Positions 29,425-37,900 of a stretch of 47,850 nt of DNA are shown piece by piece. Position numbers and translations under genes: made by a program. The notes below the pieces were generated by a model that had not been told where the DNA came from, did not search any database, and saw only the letters and a list, made by a program, of their open reading frames with translations. Location: IMG/VR virus record IMGVR_UViG_3300042868_003340, positions 1 through 47,850 of that record. One strand, given 5' to 3'. Positions within the stretch are counted from its first letter, which is position 1. Every line of letters begins with the position of its first letter. The stretch comes from a virus.

Positions 29425-30047
29425 TGTTAGAAACTATTTGTGATATTATGGTAGACGCTTATAAGCGTAACTGGATCACAAGTCGTGATGGCAATGTTAG
29501 TATTCGTCATCACGACAGAGATCACTTTTATATTACACCTAGTGGTGTACGTAAGCAGACTCTACAACCTGATCAGTTTAAGAAGATTAAAATTGTAAGT
29601 AGTTCAATGTGGGAAGAAGAGTTTTATAGCGACATTAGTGCTAACCTTCGGCCTAGCGGAGAACTACCATTGCACTTTGGCCTACAAAAGAGTATGGGTC
29701 AACATTCAAATGATGTTCGAGTAGTTGTACACGTTCATCCTACGTACTGTATTGCTGCCATGCACGCCGGTATTGACCTAAGTACAATTAGTTCAGCGTT
29801 TCCAGAACTCAATCGCTACACAAAAGTGGCTAAGAATGTAGGGGATGTACCTCCAATTAGCCAAGAGCTTGCAGATCGTTGTCATGAAAATCTGTGGCTT
29901 CGAAAAGATGGCTCTATTGGTTTTGATATTGTAGGCATCAAAGGTCATGGAGTAGTTGCTATTGATACTAGTCCATGGCGAGCGTACGAGCACATAGAAA
30001 GATTAGAACACATTTGCAAGATTGTACTTGCGGCGGGAAAATATTAA
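29424..30047 (+). CDS. Class II aldolase/adducin-family protein
   Basis: This 207-residue protein has the motifs of zinc-dependent class II aldolases: RDGNVSIR and FYITPSGV, PSGELPLHF with the catalytic Glu, HVHP with two zinc His, and IKGHGVVA with the third. Family members cleave or epimerise phosphorylated sugars (fuculose-, ribulose-phosphate). Its substrate is unknown. It shares the stop/start TAATG with the PTPS-like gene. It may supply small aldehydes or sugars to the nucleotide-sugar genes downstream. Confidence 0.85.
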   Translation: MLETICDIMVDAYKRNWITSRDGNVSIRHHDRDHFYITPSGVRKQTLQPDQFKKIKIVSSSMWEEEFYSDISANLRPSGELPLHFGLQKSMGQHSNDVRVVVHVHPTYCIAAMHAGIDLSTISSAFPELNRYTKVAKNVGDVPPISQELADRCHENLWLRKDGSIGFDIVGIKGHGVVAIDTSPWRAYEHIERLEHICKIVLAAGKY

Positions 30048-30048
30048 C

Positions 30049-30681
30049 ATGAGTTTTTTAGTAGCCAATCTTCCACCAGTAAAATGTTTTGTTCGTAGAG
30101 AATTTCTGTATGACTTTGAGAAAGAGCACGGGGAACTCGAACCTTGCTGGTGGATATCGATAAAATCTCAAAGAAGCCAAGCATTTAGAATTGAATCGTA
30201 CTTAAATCAATATGGTGCGTTATATGATAAACTTCCACTACACGCATATTGTTGGAAACCTATAGAAGGTGATCCGTATCCGTTAGACTTTTTACAATTA
30301 TGGAACAGCATGTCTTATGATGTTACTGTGATTAGAAAAGCAATGATAGCAAATATGAGATGTAAAATTAAGATGAAAGATGGGTCTTGGTTAGGCGGCG
30401 AATATCTTTTTACTGTTGATTCTGCACATCCAGATTTTAATATTATAGATTGTGGTCATAGTGAAGATGTCGAGGATCATAAATCTTTTAACTTTATCAA
30501 ATGTGACAATGGTCAATTTGCCGCACAACCAAATAATCGTATTGTTATTTTAGAACCAGCAAGTAATCCTAAAGAAATGAAAATACCAGATTTCAATGTC
30601 GCTACCACTAGATGGAATGTTGAAATGGATCCAAAATGGGACTATGGATTACCGGATAACAAATGGCGAATGAATGAATAG
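30049..30681 (+). CDS. Conserved phage protein of unknown function
   Basis: This 210-residue protein begins MSFLVANLPPVKCFVRREFLYDFE, with CWWISIKSQRSQAFRIESYL and LPLHAYCWKP further on and a beta-rich C-terminal half. It has the look of a conserved protein in large phages, with many aromatic residues and no signal peptide. The start at 30049 directly follows the aldolase stop. Confidence 0.65.
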   Translation: MSFLVANLPPVKCFVRREFLYDFEKEHGELEPCWWISIKSQRSQAFRIESYLNQYGALYDKLPLHAYCWKPIEGDPYPLDFLQLWNSMSYDVTVIRKAMIANMRCKIKMKDGSWLGGEYLFTVDSAHPDFNIIDCGHSEDVEDHKSFNFIKCDNGQFAAQPNNRIVILEPASNPKEMKIPDFNVATTRWNVEMDPKWDYGLPDNKWRMNE

Positions 30682-30716
30682 TTCTATTCAATTAACAATA
30701 TAAAAGAAAATCAAGT

Positions 30717-31901
30717 ATGAAAAAATCAATAGCGGTCATTGGTGCCGGTATTGCTGGACTTACAACAGCCTACTATCTTGCACGAGAAGGATATAGCGTT
30801 ACTGTTTATGAAGCAGAGCGCTATCCTGCGATGAAGACCAGTTTTGCCAATGGTGGACAAGTGTCAGTTAGCAATAGCGAGGTGTGGACAACTTGGAGCA
30901 ATGTCAAAAAAGGCATTAAGTGGATGTTCAAAAAGGATGCACCATTGCTAATCCGTCCTCGACTGGATTGGGCACAATGGAAGTGGATGGCAAAGTTTTT
31001 ATATTATACTGCTACTGGTGTTTACGAAAAGAACACAAAAGAAACTATTCGACTAGGATTAGAGGCCAGTAAACTCTACAAAGAGATTGGTTTTGAAGAA
31101 GGCATGAGCTTTAATCAAAGTCCTAGTGGTATCTTACACTTTTATAAAGATCTTACCTACTTTGAACATGCTAAACAAGCACAATCTATCTATCAAAGTA
31201 ACGGAGTTGCATGGGACATACTGGGACCAATGCAAACAAAATCATTAGATAGAACACTCGTCGATGTTAAAGATATTGTAGGTGGTGCCTGGACATGGCA
31301 CGATTGGACTGGAGACATTCATAAGTTTTGCTATCAGCTAGCGAATATTTTAGAAAAGAAATACGGTGTTACATTTCATTACAACTGGAAAATAAATCAT
31401 CTTGAAGAAGTATCATACTACAATGCTGTAGTTGTTGCCAACGGTGTTGGTTCTGAGAAATTAGCTAATAGCGTTGGAGATAGTTTAGGGATTTATCCTG
31501 TTAAAGGATACAGTATCACAATTAACAATGTTGAGGCAAAACATTTGCCTACGGTAAGTTTATTAGATGATCAGGCTAAAATTGTTACAGCCAGTTTAGG
31601 CAATAGATTCCGTGTTGCAGGAACTGCTGAACTGGCAGGAGAGAATTATGATATTAGACGCGATCGTATTCAGCCATTATTAGATTGGGTGCATACTAAC
31701 TTTCCTAATATCAATACGCACGATTACACACAATGGGCATGTTTGCGTCCAATGACTCCAAATATGATGCCTGTTGTACATCAGAGTAAAAAAATCAATA
31801 ATATATTTTATCATGCAGGACACGGACATCTAGGATGGACATTAAGTCCTGCAACAGCAAAACAAGTAGTGGAATTAATAAAACATGCAAATGACAGATA
31901 A
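30717..31901 (+). CDS. dadA: D-amino-acid dehydrogenase (DadA-like)
   Basis: This 394-residue FAD oxidoreductase of the DAO/DadA family has the dinucleotide motif IGAGIAGLTTAYYLAREG at 7-24 and Glu at the end of the second strand. SFANGGQVSVSN, characteristic of DadA, and HLGWTLSPATA at the C-terminus follow. DadA removes the amino group of D-amino acids such as D-alanine, feeding electrons to quinone. In a phage with a PBP7-type endopeptidase it could recycle D-Ala, but that link is inference. It overlaps a 46-residue ORF. Confidence 0.85.
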   Translation: MKKSIAVIGAGIAGLTTAYYLAREGYSVTVYEAERYPAMKTSFANGGQVSVSNSEVWTTWSNVKKGIKWMFKKDAPLLIRPRLDWAQWKWMAKFLYYTATGVYEKNTKETIRLGLEASKLYKEIGFEEGMSFNQSPSGILHFYKDLTYFEHAKQAQSIYQSNGVAWDILGPMQTKSLDRTLVDVKDIVGGAWTWHDWTGDIHKFCYQLANILEKKYGVTFHYNWKINHLEEVSYYNAVVVANGVGSEKLANSVGDSLGIYPVKGYSITINNVEAKHLPTVSLLDDQAKIVTASLGNRFRVAGTAELAGENYDIRRDRIQPLLDWVHTNFPNINTHDYTQWACLRPMTPNMMPVVHQSKKINNIFYHAGHGHLGWTLSPATAKQVVELIKHANDR

Positions 31902-32025
31902 GGATTGGTTAGAAAGAATAACCATAGCATATAAGGCATATCCATACCCAAATAAAGACATTGAAAAGTTTGTTAAATGGATATATGAGCAGTACGGTAT
32001 AATACACCCAAAGGACGAAAAATGA
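31885..32025 (+). CDS. 46-residue hypothetical protein
   Basis: This small ORF overlaps the end of dadA by 17 bp and the next start by ATGA. The sequence is TDKDWLERI, a Tyr/Pro-rich turn (YKAYPYPNKD) and a Lys/Trp helix. Tight coupling on both sides and even composition support it. The function is unknown. Confidence 0.5.
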   Translation: MQMTDKDWLERITIAYKAYPYPNKDIEKFVKWIYEQYGIIHPKDEK

Positions 32026-32801
32026 TCACTCTTATTGGGCACGGCTATGTCGGCAAACATATTTCCGAAGAGTTAGTTAATCAAAAAATTCCATACCATT
32101 GGATTAGACACACTGATGCAATTGCCAAGGATACTACTGTGATTATCAATGCGGCTGGCTACACCGGCAGTCCTAATGTCGATGCTTGTGAAATTCATAA
32201 GCAAGACACTATAGATGGAAACGTTGCATGGCCACTTACATTAGAACTTAACAATCCTAATATTCCAATTGTTCATATTAGCAGTGGATGTGTGTACACC
32301 GGATATGACAAACACTTTACCGAAGAAGACACACCTAATTTTAATTTTGACAACGGTAGTTTTTATAGCGGATCTAAATCGCTTGGTCAAAAATTATTAG
32401 AACCATTTATGCACAAGAGTTATCTACTTCGTATTCGTATGCCGTTTGGCGACGCTGATCATCCTAAGAATTTCTTGACTAAGATGAAAAAATACAGTAA
32501 ACTAATTAGTTACGACAATAGTTTAAGTTATATGCCAGACGTTGCATTAGTTGCAGTAGCTATGGCAACATCTAAAAATATTCCTACAGGAATTTATAAT
32601 GTATGTAATCCCGGATTTAGTAACGCTAAAGAAATTGTTAACATGATGGGCATTAGTAAAGAGTTCTTTACTGAGGAAGAATTTAGAAATGCAGTTGTTG
32701 CCGAGAGGAGTAATTGTATTTTAGATACTAGTAAATTAGAACGTGTTTTTCAGATACGTTCAATCACAGAAGCATTAAAAGAGGCAATTAGCAAAATATG
32801 A
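32022..32801 (+). CDS. RmlD-like nucleotide-sugar reductase/epimerase
   Basis: This 259-residue extended short-chain dehydrogenase has GHGYVGKHI near the start (nucleotide binding), [23 protein letters not shown] and YSGSK with the catalytic Tyr/Lys. This pattern is closest to dTDP-4-dehydrorhamnose reductase and the plant/viral epimerase-reductase type. The N-terminal glycine motif is shorter than usual. It is coupled by ATGA to the next epimerase gene, so the two probably act on the same nucleotide sugar. Confidence 0.8.
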   Translation: MITLIGHGYVGKHISEELVNQKIPYHWIRHTDAIAKDTTVIINAAGYTGSPNVDACEIHKQDTIDGNVAWPLTLELNNPNIPIVHISSGCVYTGYDKHFTEEDTPNFNFDNGSFYSGSKSLGQKLLEPFMHKSYLLRIRMPFGDADHPKNFLTKMKKYSKLISYDNSLSYMPDVALVAVAMATSKNIPTGIYNVCNPGFSNAKEIVNMMGISKEFFTEEEFRNAVVAERSNCILDTSKLERVFQIRSITEALKEAISKI

Positions 32802-33733
32802 AAAAAGTTTTAGTAACCGGCGGAGCAGGATTTTTGGGAAGTCACCTTTGCGAACGATTAGTAAACGAAGGACATCATGTTCTTTGTGTGGACAATTATT
32901 TTACAGGTAGCAAACAAAATATCTATCATTTGTTGGATAATAAAAATTTTGAAGTGATTAGACAAGATATCTGCTTGCCGCTATACGTCGAAGTTGATGA
33001 AATTTATAATCTCGCCTGTCCAGCAAGTCCGTTCCATTATCAGTATGATCCTATCCACACTATGAAAACTAGTGTGATTGGATCTTATAATCTACTTGGT
33101 CTTGCTAAAAGAACTGGTGCTAAAATTTTACAAGCTAGTACTAGCGAAATTTATGGCGATCCTAAAGTACATCCACAGCCAGAAGAGTATTGGGGAAATG
33201 TAAATCCAATTGGTATACGTAGTTGTTACGACGAGGGTAAACGTGCTGCTGAAACTTTGTTTATGGATTATTACCGAGTACACGATGTTAAGGCTAAAAT
33301 TGTACGTATTTTTAATACATACGGACCGAGGATGGCTACAGAAGATGGAAGGGTAGTAAGTAACTTTATTGTTCAAGCACTACGGGGCAAAGATATTACC
33401 ATCTATGGTGATGGTATGCAAACTCGAAGTTTTTGTTATGTTGATGATCTGTTAGATGCTATGCAGGCTATGATGAATAACACAGACGACGAATTTATCG
33501 GACCTGTTAACATTGGCAATCCAGGAGAGTTTACCATGTGGGACCTAGCACATAAGGTAATCAAACTAACTGGCAGCAAGAGTCAGATCTTACAAATGCC
33601 GTTGCCGCAAGATGATCCAAAACAACGTAGGCCAGATATTACCCTAGCAAAGAATATGCTCAAGTGGGAACCGACAATTAATCTAGAACAAGGTTTACTC
33701 AAAACAATTGATTATTTTCGTAAAAACATATAA
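32798..33733 (+). CDS. uxs: UDP-xylose-synthase-like decarboxylase
   Basis: This 311-residue extended SDR has [11 protein letters not shown] (7-17) and Asp32 for NAD+, NLACPASP (71-78) and [20 protein letters not shown] (115-136). Tyr144 and Lys148 lie in SCYDEGKR. These stretches are diagnostic of UDP-glucuronate decarboxylase, which makes UDP-xylose. NAD+ is its tightly used cofactor. The product could modify virion proteins, DNA or host surface glycans. It is coupled to the preceding RmlD-like gene. Confidence 0.88.
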   Translation: MKKVLVTGGAGFLGSHLCERLVNEGHHVLCVDNYFTGSKQNIYHLLDNKNFEVIRQDICLPLYVEVDEIYNLACPASPFHYQYDPIHTMKTSVIGSYNLLGLAKRTGAKILQASTSEIYGDPKVHPQPEEYWGNVNPIGIRSCYDEGKRAAETLFMDYYRVHDVKAKIVRIFNTYGPRMATEDGRVVSNFIVQALRGKDITIYGDGMQTRSFCYVDDLLDAMQAMMNNTDDEFIGPVNIGNPGEFTMWDLAHKVIKLTGSKSQILQMPLPQDDPKQRRPDITLAKNMLKWEPTINLEQGLLKTIDYFRKNI

Positions 33734-33741
33734 AATAAATT

Positions 33742-34239
33742 ATGGAACATAACTATACTCCCCCAGCTTTGGATTTTACTGAAAGCAAAGATCCTATTGA
33801 AACTCGATATCATGCTATCAAATCAATGTTGAGCGAATACGAGTGCATTGTTAATTTTACTAAAGTAAACGGTGAACTGCGATCGATGCCTTGTACACTT
33901 AGAGAAGATACAATGCCAGCATCTACACGAGTGTTAAAGGATGATATTGTAGAAGCAGAAGCACCTACTAATTTTGATCTTATAACAGTATGGTGTACTG
34001 ATATGCAGGCATGGCGTGCAATGCGTACTATGAATGTTATTAGTGTTATACTCCCTCCTAAGAAATGGGTTATAACTGTTGAAGAAGATCCTGAAACAGG
34101 TGATGCAATTTTGCCATTGCCTCCTGAATTGATAAAATTACAGGGGTGGAAAGAAGGTGATACATTAACTTGGGAAGATAATAAAGACGGATCCTGGGCA
34201 TTGTCTAAAAAGGATGATACTGATGAAAATAGGATTTAA
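33742..34239 (+). CDS. Two-domain protein (DUF2693-like plus AbrB-like)
   Basis: In this 165-residue protein, residues about 35-115 contain INCF-type strands with FTKVNGELRSMPCTL, as in the DUF2693 phage family. WCTDMQAWRAMRTMNV follows. Residues about 120-160 read PLPPELIKLQGWKEGDTL, the pattern of AbrB/SpoVT-like beta DNA-binding or oligomerisation domains. A regulator is possible. It overlaps the cytidylyltransferase gene by 17 bp. Confidence 0.65.
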   Translation: MEHNYTPPALDFTESKDPIETRYHAIKSMLSEYECIVNFTKVNGELRSMPCTLREDTMPASTRVLKDDIVEAEAPTNFDLITVWCTDMQAWRAMRTMNVISVILPPKKWVITVEEDPETGDAILPLPPELIKLQGWKEGDTLTWEDNKDGSWALSKKDDTDENRI

Positions 34240-34723
34240 TTGTAGTTCTTTTGATTTATTCCATGCAGGGCATGTTACCATGCTTAAAATGGAGAAAGAA
34301 ATGTGCGACTATCTATTAGTTGCACTACAAGTCGATCCAACAATCGACAGGCCCGGCATTAAAAATAAACCAGTACAGAGCATCTATGAAAGATATGTGC
34401 AATTACAAGGTTGCAGGTATGTTGATGAAATCTTAGTTTACCAAACTGAACAAGATTTGCTTAACTTAATCCAAACACAAACTATCCATATTAGGTTTCT
34501 TAGTGAAGAATATCTAAATAGAGACTTTACCGGAAAACAATATTGCCTTAATAATGGTATAGAATTACATTATCATAAAAGACAGCATCAATACAGTAGC
34601 ACAGATCTACGCAAACGAGTATATCAACTCGAATTGGAAAAAATACAAACTACCGATTCTGTTGTTGGTATTCCGCAACACAGTCCAGAATTACTAACGA
34701 AGTACAAGGATAGCACAAGTTGA
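34223..34723 (+). CDS. Cytidylyltransferase-like nucleotidyltransferase
   Basis: This 166-residue protein has the HxGH motif of this superfamily in FDLFHAGHVTML near residue 15, and YSSTDLRKRV near residue 130 corresponding to ISSTxxR. It fits glycerol-3-phosphate cytidylyltransferase/RfaE-type enzymes, which activate phosphorylated polyols or sugars with CTP or ATP. With the aldolase and two sugar-nucleotide enzymes upstream it suggests a small glycan-precursor pathway. The start at 34223 is chosen for AAAAGGATG upstream. An ATG nine bases earlier is possible. Confidence 0.8.
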   Translation: MKIGFNCSSFDLFHAGHVTMLKMEKEMCDYLLVALQVDPTIDRPGIKNKPVQSIYERYVQLQGCRYVDEILVYQTEQDLLNLIQTQTIHIRFLSEEYLNRDFTGKQYCLNNGIELHYHKRQHQYSSTDLRKRVYQLELEKIQTTDSVVGIPQHSPELLTKYKDSTS

Positions 34724-34753
34724 ATATAATGATGCTAGGTGAATTGTTAAAAT

Positions 34754-34767
34754 TATGCTATAATTAA
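34754..34767 (+). promoter_or_regulatory. Extended -10 promoter
   Basis: TATGCTATAATTAA, identical to 28890-28903, carries TGC-TATAAT with no good -35 at 17 bp. It lies about 27 bp before the UV endonuclease ATG. Confidence 0.55.
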
Positions 34768-34794
34768 ACAACAGTCACACTTAGAAAGTTATTA

Positions 34795-35802
34795 ATGAAA
34801 AAAATCGGATTTGCATGTAAATGGATCGATAATCCGTCTCAAGTCAACGGTATTAAGCCAAATGATGACGCTAAGAAGTACAATACCGGCTCTACGACCG
34901 TTGCATGGTTAAATAGACAGAGCAAAGCTGTAGCCGAACAAAAACTCTGGGACTTAATGGTTCAGAATATCGAATCTACTCGGTTGCTTGTCAAACGTGT
35001 AGGAGGACTAGATGAAAATCTTAGAATGGTACGACTCAGCAGCGATATATTACCTGTGTACACTCAGTCGATTTGGGGCGGGTTTTGGCGGACTCCCGAT
35101 GTTAGAGCATATTGTGAAAGAGCATTTGGAGACGTGGGAGCTTTGGCTCGTGCGTCTAACGTTCGGTTGTCTATGCATCCTGGTCAGTTTACTGTGTTGG
35201 CATCTGATAACCCTGACATAGTAAATCGAAGCATTGAGGAATTTGAATATCATGCGGATATGGTCAGATGGATGGGGTTTGGTCAAAGATATCAGGACTT
35301 TAAGATCAACGTCCACATCTCCGGTAGAGCCGGTCCCGATGGTATTCGGTCTGCCCTCAAACGCCTTACCCCCGAAGCAAGAAACTGCATTACCATCGAA
35401 AACGAAGAAAACTCATGGGGACTCGACTCTACCATTGAGCTTGCAAAAGACTGTGCCCTTGTACTTGATATACACCACCACTGGTGCCGTGAAGGAGAGT
35501 ATATTAAACCCACCGACGATAGATTTAAGAGGGTAGTCGAATCCTGGAGAGGAGTTCGTCCAGTAATTCATTACTCAGTTAGCAGAGAAGAATGGCTTCC
35601 TGGACACTGCAAGGATACGTTGCCTGACATGGCACAACTATTAGCAACTGGATTCAAAAAACAGAAGTTACGTGGTCATAGTAACTTCTTTTGGAATAAT
35701 GCAGTAAATGAGTACGCACTTACATTCTTAGACCATACAGATATCATGTGTGAGTCTAAGGGTAAGAATCTTGCTAGTTTTGCACTAGCAAGTACTCTCT
35801 AA
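34795..35802 (+). CDS. uvsE: UV damage endonuclease (UvdE/UvsE)
   Basis: This 335-residue TIM-barrel endonuclease nicks DNA 5' to UV photoproducts and other lesions. Diagnostic stretches are RLSSDILP, RLSMHPGQF, ITIENEENSWG and VLDIHHHWC, which carry the His/Glu/Asp metal ligands. IHYSVSREEW, near the end, also matches. Length and order fit the family. Phages of sunlit waters often carry such genes. It is a single-gene unit with its own extended -10 promoter and a strong terminator. Confidence 0.93.
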   Translation: MKKIGFACKWIDNPSQVNGIKPNDDAKKYNTGSTTVAWLNRQSKAVAEQKLWDLMVQNIESTRLLVKRVGGLDENLRMVRLSSDILPVYTQSIWGGFWRTPDVRAYCERAFGDVGALARASNVRLSMHPGQFTVLASDNPDIVNRSIEEFEYHADMVRWMGFGQRYQDFKINVHISGRAGPDGIRSALKRLTPEARNCITIENEENSWGLDSTIELAKDCALVLDIHHHWCREGEYIKPTDDRFKRVVESWRGVRPVIHYSVSREEWLPGHCKDTLPDMAQLLATGFKKQKLRGHSNFFWNNAVNEYALTFLDHTDIMCESKGKNLASFALASTL

Positions 35803-35816
35803 ATTTCTACTCAATA

Positions 35817-35840
35817 AAAAAGCCCCTTTCGGGGCTTTTT
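35817..35840. terminator. Bidirectional terminator
   Basis: AAAAAGCCCC/GGGGCTTTTT with loop TTTC, flanked by A and T runs, ends both the UV endonuclease gene and the convergent minus-strand gene. Confidence 0.9.
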
Positions 35841-35842
35841 CA

Positions 35843-36178
35843 TTAGGCTTTCGGAGCCCTTGGCTTTGTTGCAGGTGCTTTTTTGGCCGCTGCCGGCTTT
35901 TTAGTCCCTGTAACTTTTTTAGCAACTACTGTTTTAACACTAGCATCTGCAACTTTAGGAGCACGAGGCTTACGTGGTTGCTTTACAGGGGCAGCTTCGA
36001 CTTTAGGAGTCTCAACAACTTCTGTAATAACAACCGGCGTATCTGCTACAGGAGCAGGCTCATCAACCTTATATGGTGCAACAGGTGTAGAAACCTGTGC
36101 CGGTGGCGTAGCTTCTGTTCTAAAGAACAGCCAATAAACTGCCGCAGCAGCGATTAAAAGAATAATAATTAATTCCAT
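35843..36178 (-). CDS. Membrane-anchored Lys/Ala/Pro-rich protein
   Basis: This 111-residue protein has one N-terminal membrane helix (ELIIILLIAAAAVYWLFF), then a Pro/Val/Glu-rich linker to about residue 65. The C-terminal 45 residues are histone-H1-like: Lys, Ala, Pro, Thr with several KKP/KAP units. It could tether DNA or peptidoglycan to the inner membrane. A divergent TAAATA box lies about 30 bp upstream, suggesting late expression. The protein at 307 has a related composition. No family is recognised. Confidence 0.75.
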   Translation of the reverse strand: MELIIILLIAAAAVYWLFFRTEATPPAQVSTPVAPYKVDEPAPVADTPVVITEVVETPKVEAAPVKQPRKPRAPKVADASVKTVVAKKVTGTKKPAAAKKAPATKPRAPKA

Positions 36179-36204
36179 TTTGTTTTTCCCTTTGAAAAAT
36201 ATAC

Positions 36205-36229
36205 GTTTATTTAACCTCGAATAAATACC
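36205..36229. promoter_or_regulatory. Divergent late promoter boxes
   Basis: GGTTAAATAAAC on the minus strand (36205-36216) faces the membrane-anchored gene. GAATAAATACC on the + strand (36219-36229) faces sufC. The two TAAATA cores are back to back. Confidence 0.5.
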
Positions 36230-36250
36230 ATATCAAGAAATTGATATAAA

Positions 36251-36283
36251 AAGGAGGAAACGTTGAATTATCAACACCCTTAG
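36251..36283 (+). promoter_or_regulatory. Orphan ribosome site with six-codon ORF
   Basis: AAGGAGG at 36251-36257 is a perfect Shine-Dalgarno sequence, but no gene of normal size follows. Six bases on, TTG at 36263 opens a six-codon frame ending at TAG 36281-36283. It lies in the leader that a late transcript would carry into the sufC-like gene, so it may be a leader peptide or a translational standby site. Confidence 0.4.
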
Positions 36284-36308
36284 CGGAACACTGTTGAAAA
36301 GAGCTGAC

Positions 36309-36338
36309 TTGACTTTTAGGTCAATAATAATTTATAAT
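36309..36338 (+). promoter_or_regulatory. Promoter with operator-like repeat
   Basis: TTGACT (36309-36314) and TATAAT (36333-36338) are 18 bp apart. TTGAC...GTCAA is an inverted repeat overlapping the -35. The sufC-like ATG at 36345 is six bases after the -10, indicating a leaderless transcript. Confidence 0.65.
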
Positions 36339-36344
36339 TACTAA

Positions 36345-37070
36345 ATGCTAACAATAAAAAACGTATCCGCAACAATAGATGCAACTGATCTATTAACTGA
36401 CATTTCATTACAAATCGATCCAGGTGAAATACATGCAATTTTAGGCCCAACAGGGTCTGGCAAAAGTAGCCTTGCTCACTTAATTTCCGGGCATCCGGAT
36501 ATTTCTCAAATTGAGGGGACTATAACTTACAACAAAAAAGACCTATCTAAATTGGATAGTAGCAGTCGTAGCGCAATGGGGATCTACATTGCGTTCCAAA
36601 CAGTTCCGGAAATTATAGGTCTTAGCAATTTTGACTTTGCTAAACTAATACTCAAAACAAAGAAAGATAAAAGAACCGAACATGAAATAGAAAGAGATTA
36701 TAAGACATTATCTACTATGTTAGCGTTACGTCCTACTCACGGATCGCTAATGATGGATTATGACGAATTGGCTCCGTCAGAATTTAGAAAGAATGAAATT
36801 CTTTTAATGTTACTAATTAATCCAAGTCTAATTATCATTGACGAAATTGATACTGATTTAGACGAGGAAGATATAGCCGTAGTCGGTGCTGTACTTAACA
36901 GTTGCATCGACGATAAAAGTTCACTGATCTTAATTACTCATAATAGAACACTACTAGATATAGTTGTACCTACGCATGTACACATATTAGTAAATGGGAA
37001 AATAAAAGAACAAGGTGGCCCAGAATTATATAAAAGGATCATAGAAGATGGCTATTCACAGTTTTCTTAA
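36345..37070 (+). CDS. sufC: SufC-like ABC ATPase
   Basis: This 241-residue ABC-type ATPase is of the Fe-S cluster assembly branch. Walker A GPTGSGKS is at 34-41, the Q-loop Gln is in AFQTVPE near 85, Walker B LIIIDE at 162-167 and the H-loop His199. NEILLMLL after the signature and DEIDTDLD match SufC. The ABC signature itself is degenerate: L-A-P-S-E (142-146) in place of LSGGE, which may weaken ATP hydrolysis. It overlaps the SufD-like gene by 23 bp. The ATG is just six bases after the -10. Confidence 0.85.
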   Translation: MLTIKNVSATIDATDLLTDISLQIDPGEIHAILGPTGSGKSSLAHLISGHPDISQIEGTITYNKKDLSKLDSSSRSAMGIYIAFQTVPEIIGLSNFDFAKLILKTKKDKRTEHEIERDYKTLSTMLALRPTHGSLMMDYDELAPSEFRKNEILLMLLINPSLIIIDEIDTDLDEEDIAVVGAVLNSCIDDKSSLILITHNRTLLDIVVPTHVHILVNGKIKEQGGPELYKRIIEDGYSQFS

Positions 37071-37872
37071 AGCAGAAAAGGGAGATCCAGATTGGCAATT
37101 TTCACCGGAAAATTATTTCGGAAAAGAATTCAAACTGATCGATGCTAGTACAATAGAGCTAGCAGAAAATCAAAGCAACCTAATGGTTCTTCGACAAACT
37201 CCCACAGAAAAAGATTTATTAGCAAAGCATATTAAGATTGAAGTAAAAGATGAATCTAAATTAGATTTAATCATCCTTAATGAAGCGAATGATAAACTGC
37301 AACAAATTTTCTTATATGATATTCACGTACATCAGGGTGCTGGCATTAACTTAGGAATCTTTGCCAAAAACGGCAAATTTAATAAACATATCTTTCAGGT
37401 ATATTTAGAAGCTGGAGCTGAATTTAACAACTACGGACTTATGTTTAACGACTGTGGCGGCGATACAGAAATTATCACCAAAGTAGTTCATCAACATGAA
37501 GATAGTCATAGTACACAGTTTGTTCTAGGAATGTCCGGTAAAGACAGTCAAACTGTCTATCAAGCAATGACTATATTAGATGAAGGTGCCGACGGAAGTG
37601 AAGCTAACATCGAATCAGATAACATTATCATGGAAGAAGGTGGTCGTTGCTATTCTAAACCAGATATCTATGCCGATTGCAATAATGTCCGATCTTCACA
37701 TGGATGCACTACTCAGTTCTTAGATGAAGACAAAATTTATTATCTACAGACTAAAGGCATAGAGTTCGATAAAGCCAAGGAAGTCATTATAAAAAGTTTT
37801 CAAAATAGAGTGTTTGATGTTATTCCTTACGAAGACATTAAAGAAGAAGTAAAGCAACTATTTTCTAATTAA
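37048..37872 (+). CDS. sufD: SufD/SufB-like Fe-S scaffold protein
   Basis: This 274-residue protein is shorter than host SufD (about 420) because the N-terminal part is reduced. The beta-helix core and C-terminal domain are present. KPDIYADCNNVRSSHG contains the conserved His of the SufD cluster site. LDEDKIYYLQTKGI and a final helix with AKEVIIKSF follow. The Cys typical of SufB at this site is a Ser here, so it is SufD-like. With SufC it could remodel the host SufBCD complex. No other suf gene is visible in the window. Confidence 0.82.
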   Translation: MAIHSFLKAEKGDPDWQFSPENYFGKEFKLIDASTIELAENQSNLMVLRQTPTEKDLLAKHIKIEVKDESKLDLIILNEANDKLQQIFLYDIHVHQGAGINLGIFAKNGKFNKHIFQVYLEAGAEFNNYGLMFNDCGGDTEIITKVVHQHEDSHSTQFVLGMSGKDSQTVYQAMTILDEGADGSEANIESDNIIMEEGGRCYSKPDIYADCNNVRSSHGCTTQFLDEDKIYYLQTKGIEFDKAKEVIIKSFQNRVFDVIPYEDIKEEVKQLFSN

Positions 37873-37900
37873 GTATGGCGTCATAAAGGTTTACTATTTT

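Noticed and set aside
36345-37872. SufC/SufD-like pair as an ordinary ABC transporter
   Set aside because: No membrane segments in the partner, and the C-terminal SSHG and YYLQTKGI stretches are those of SufD/SufB.
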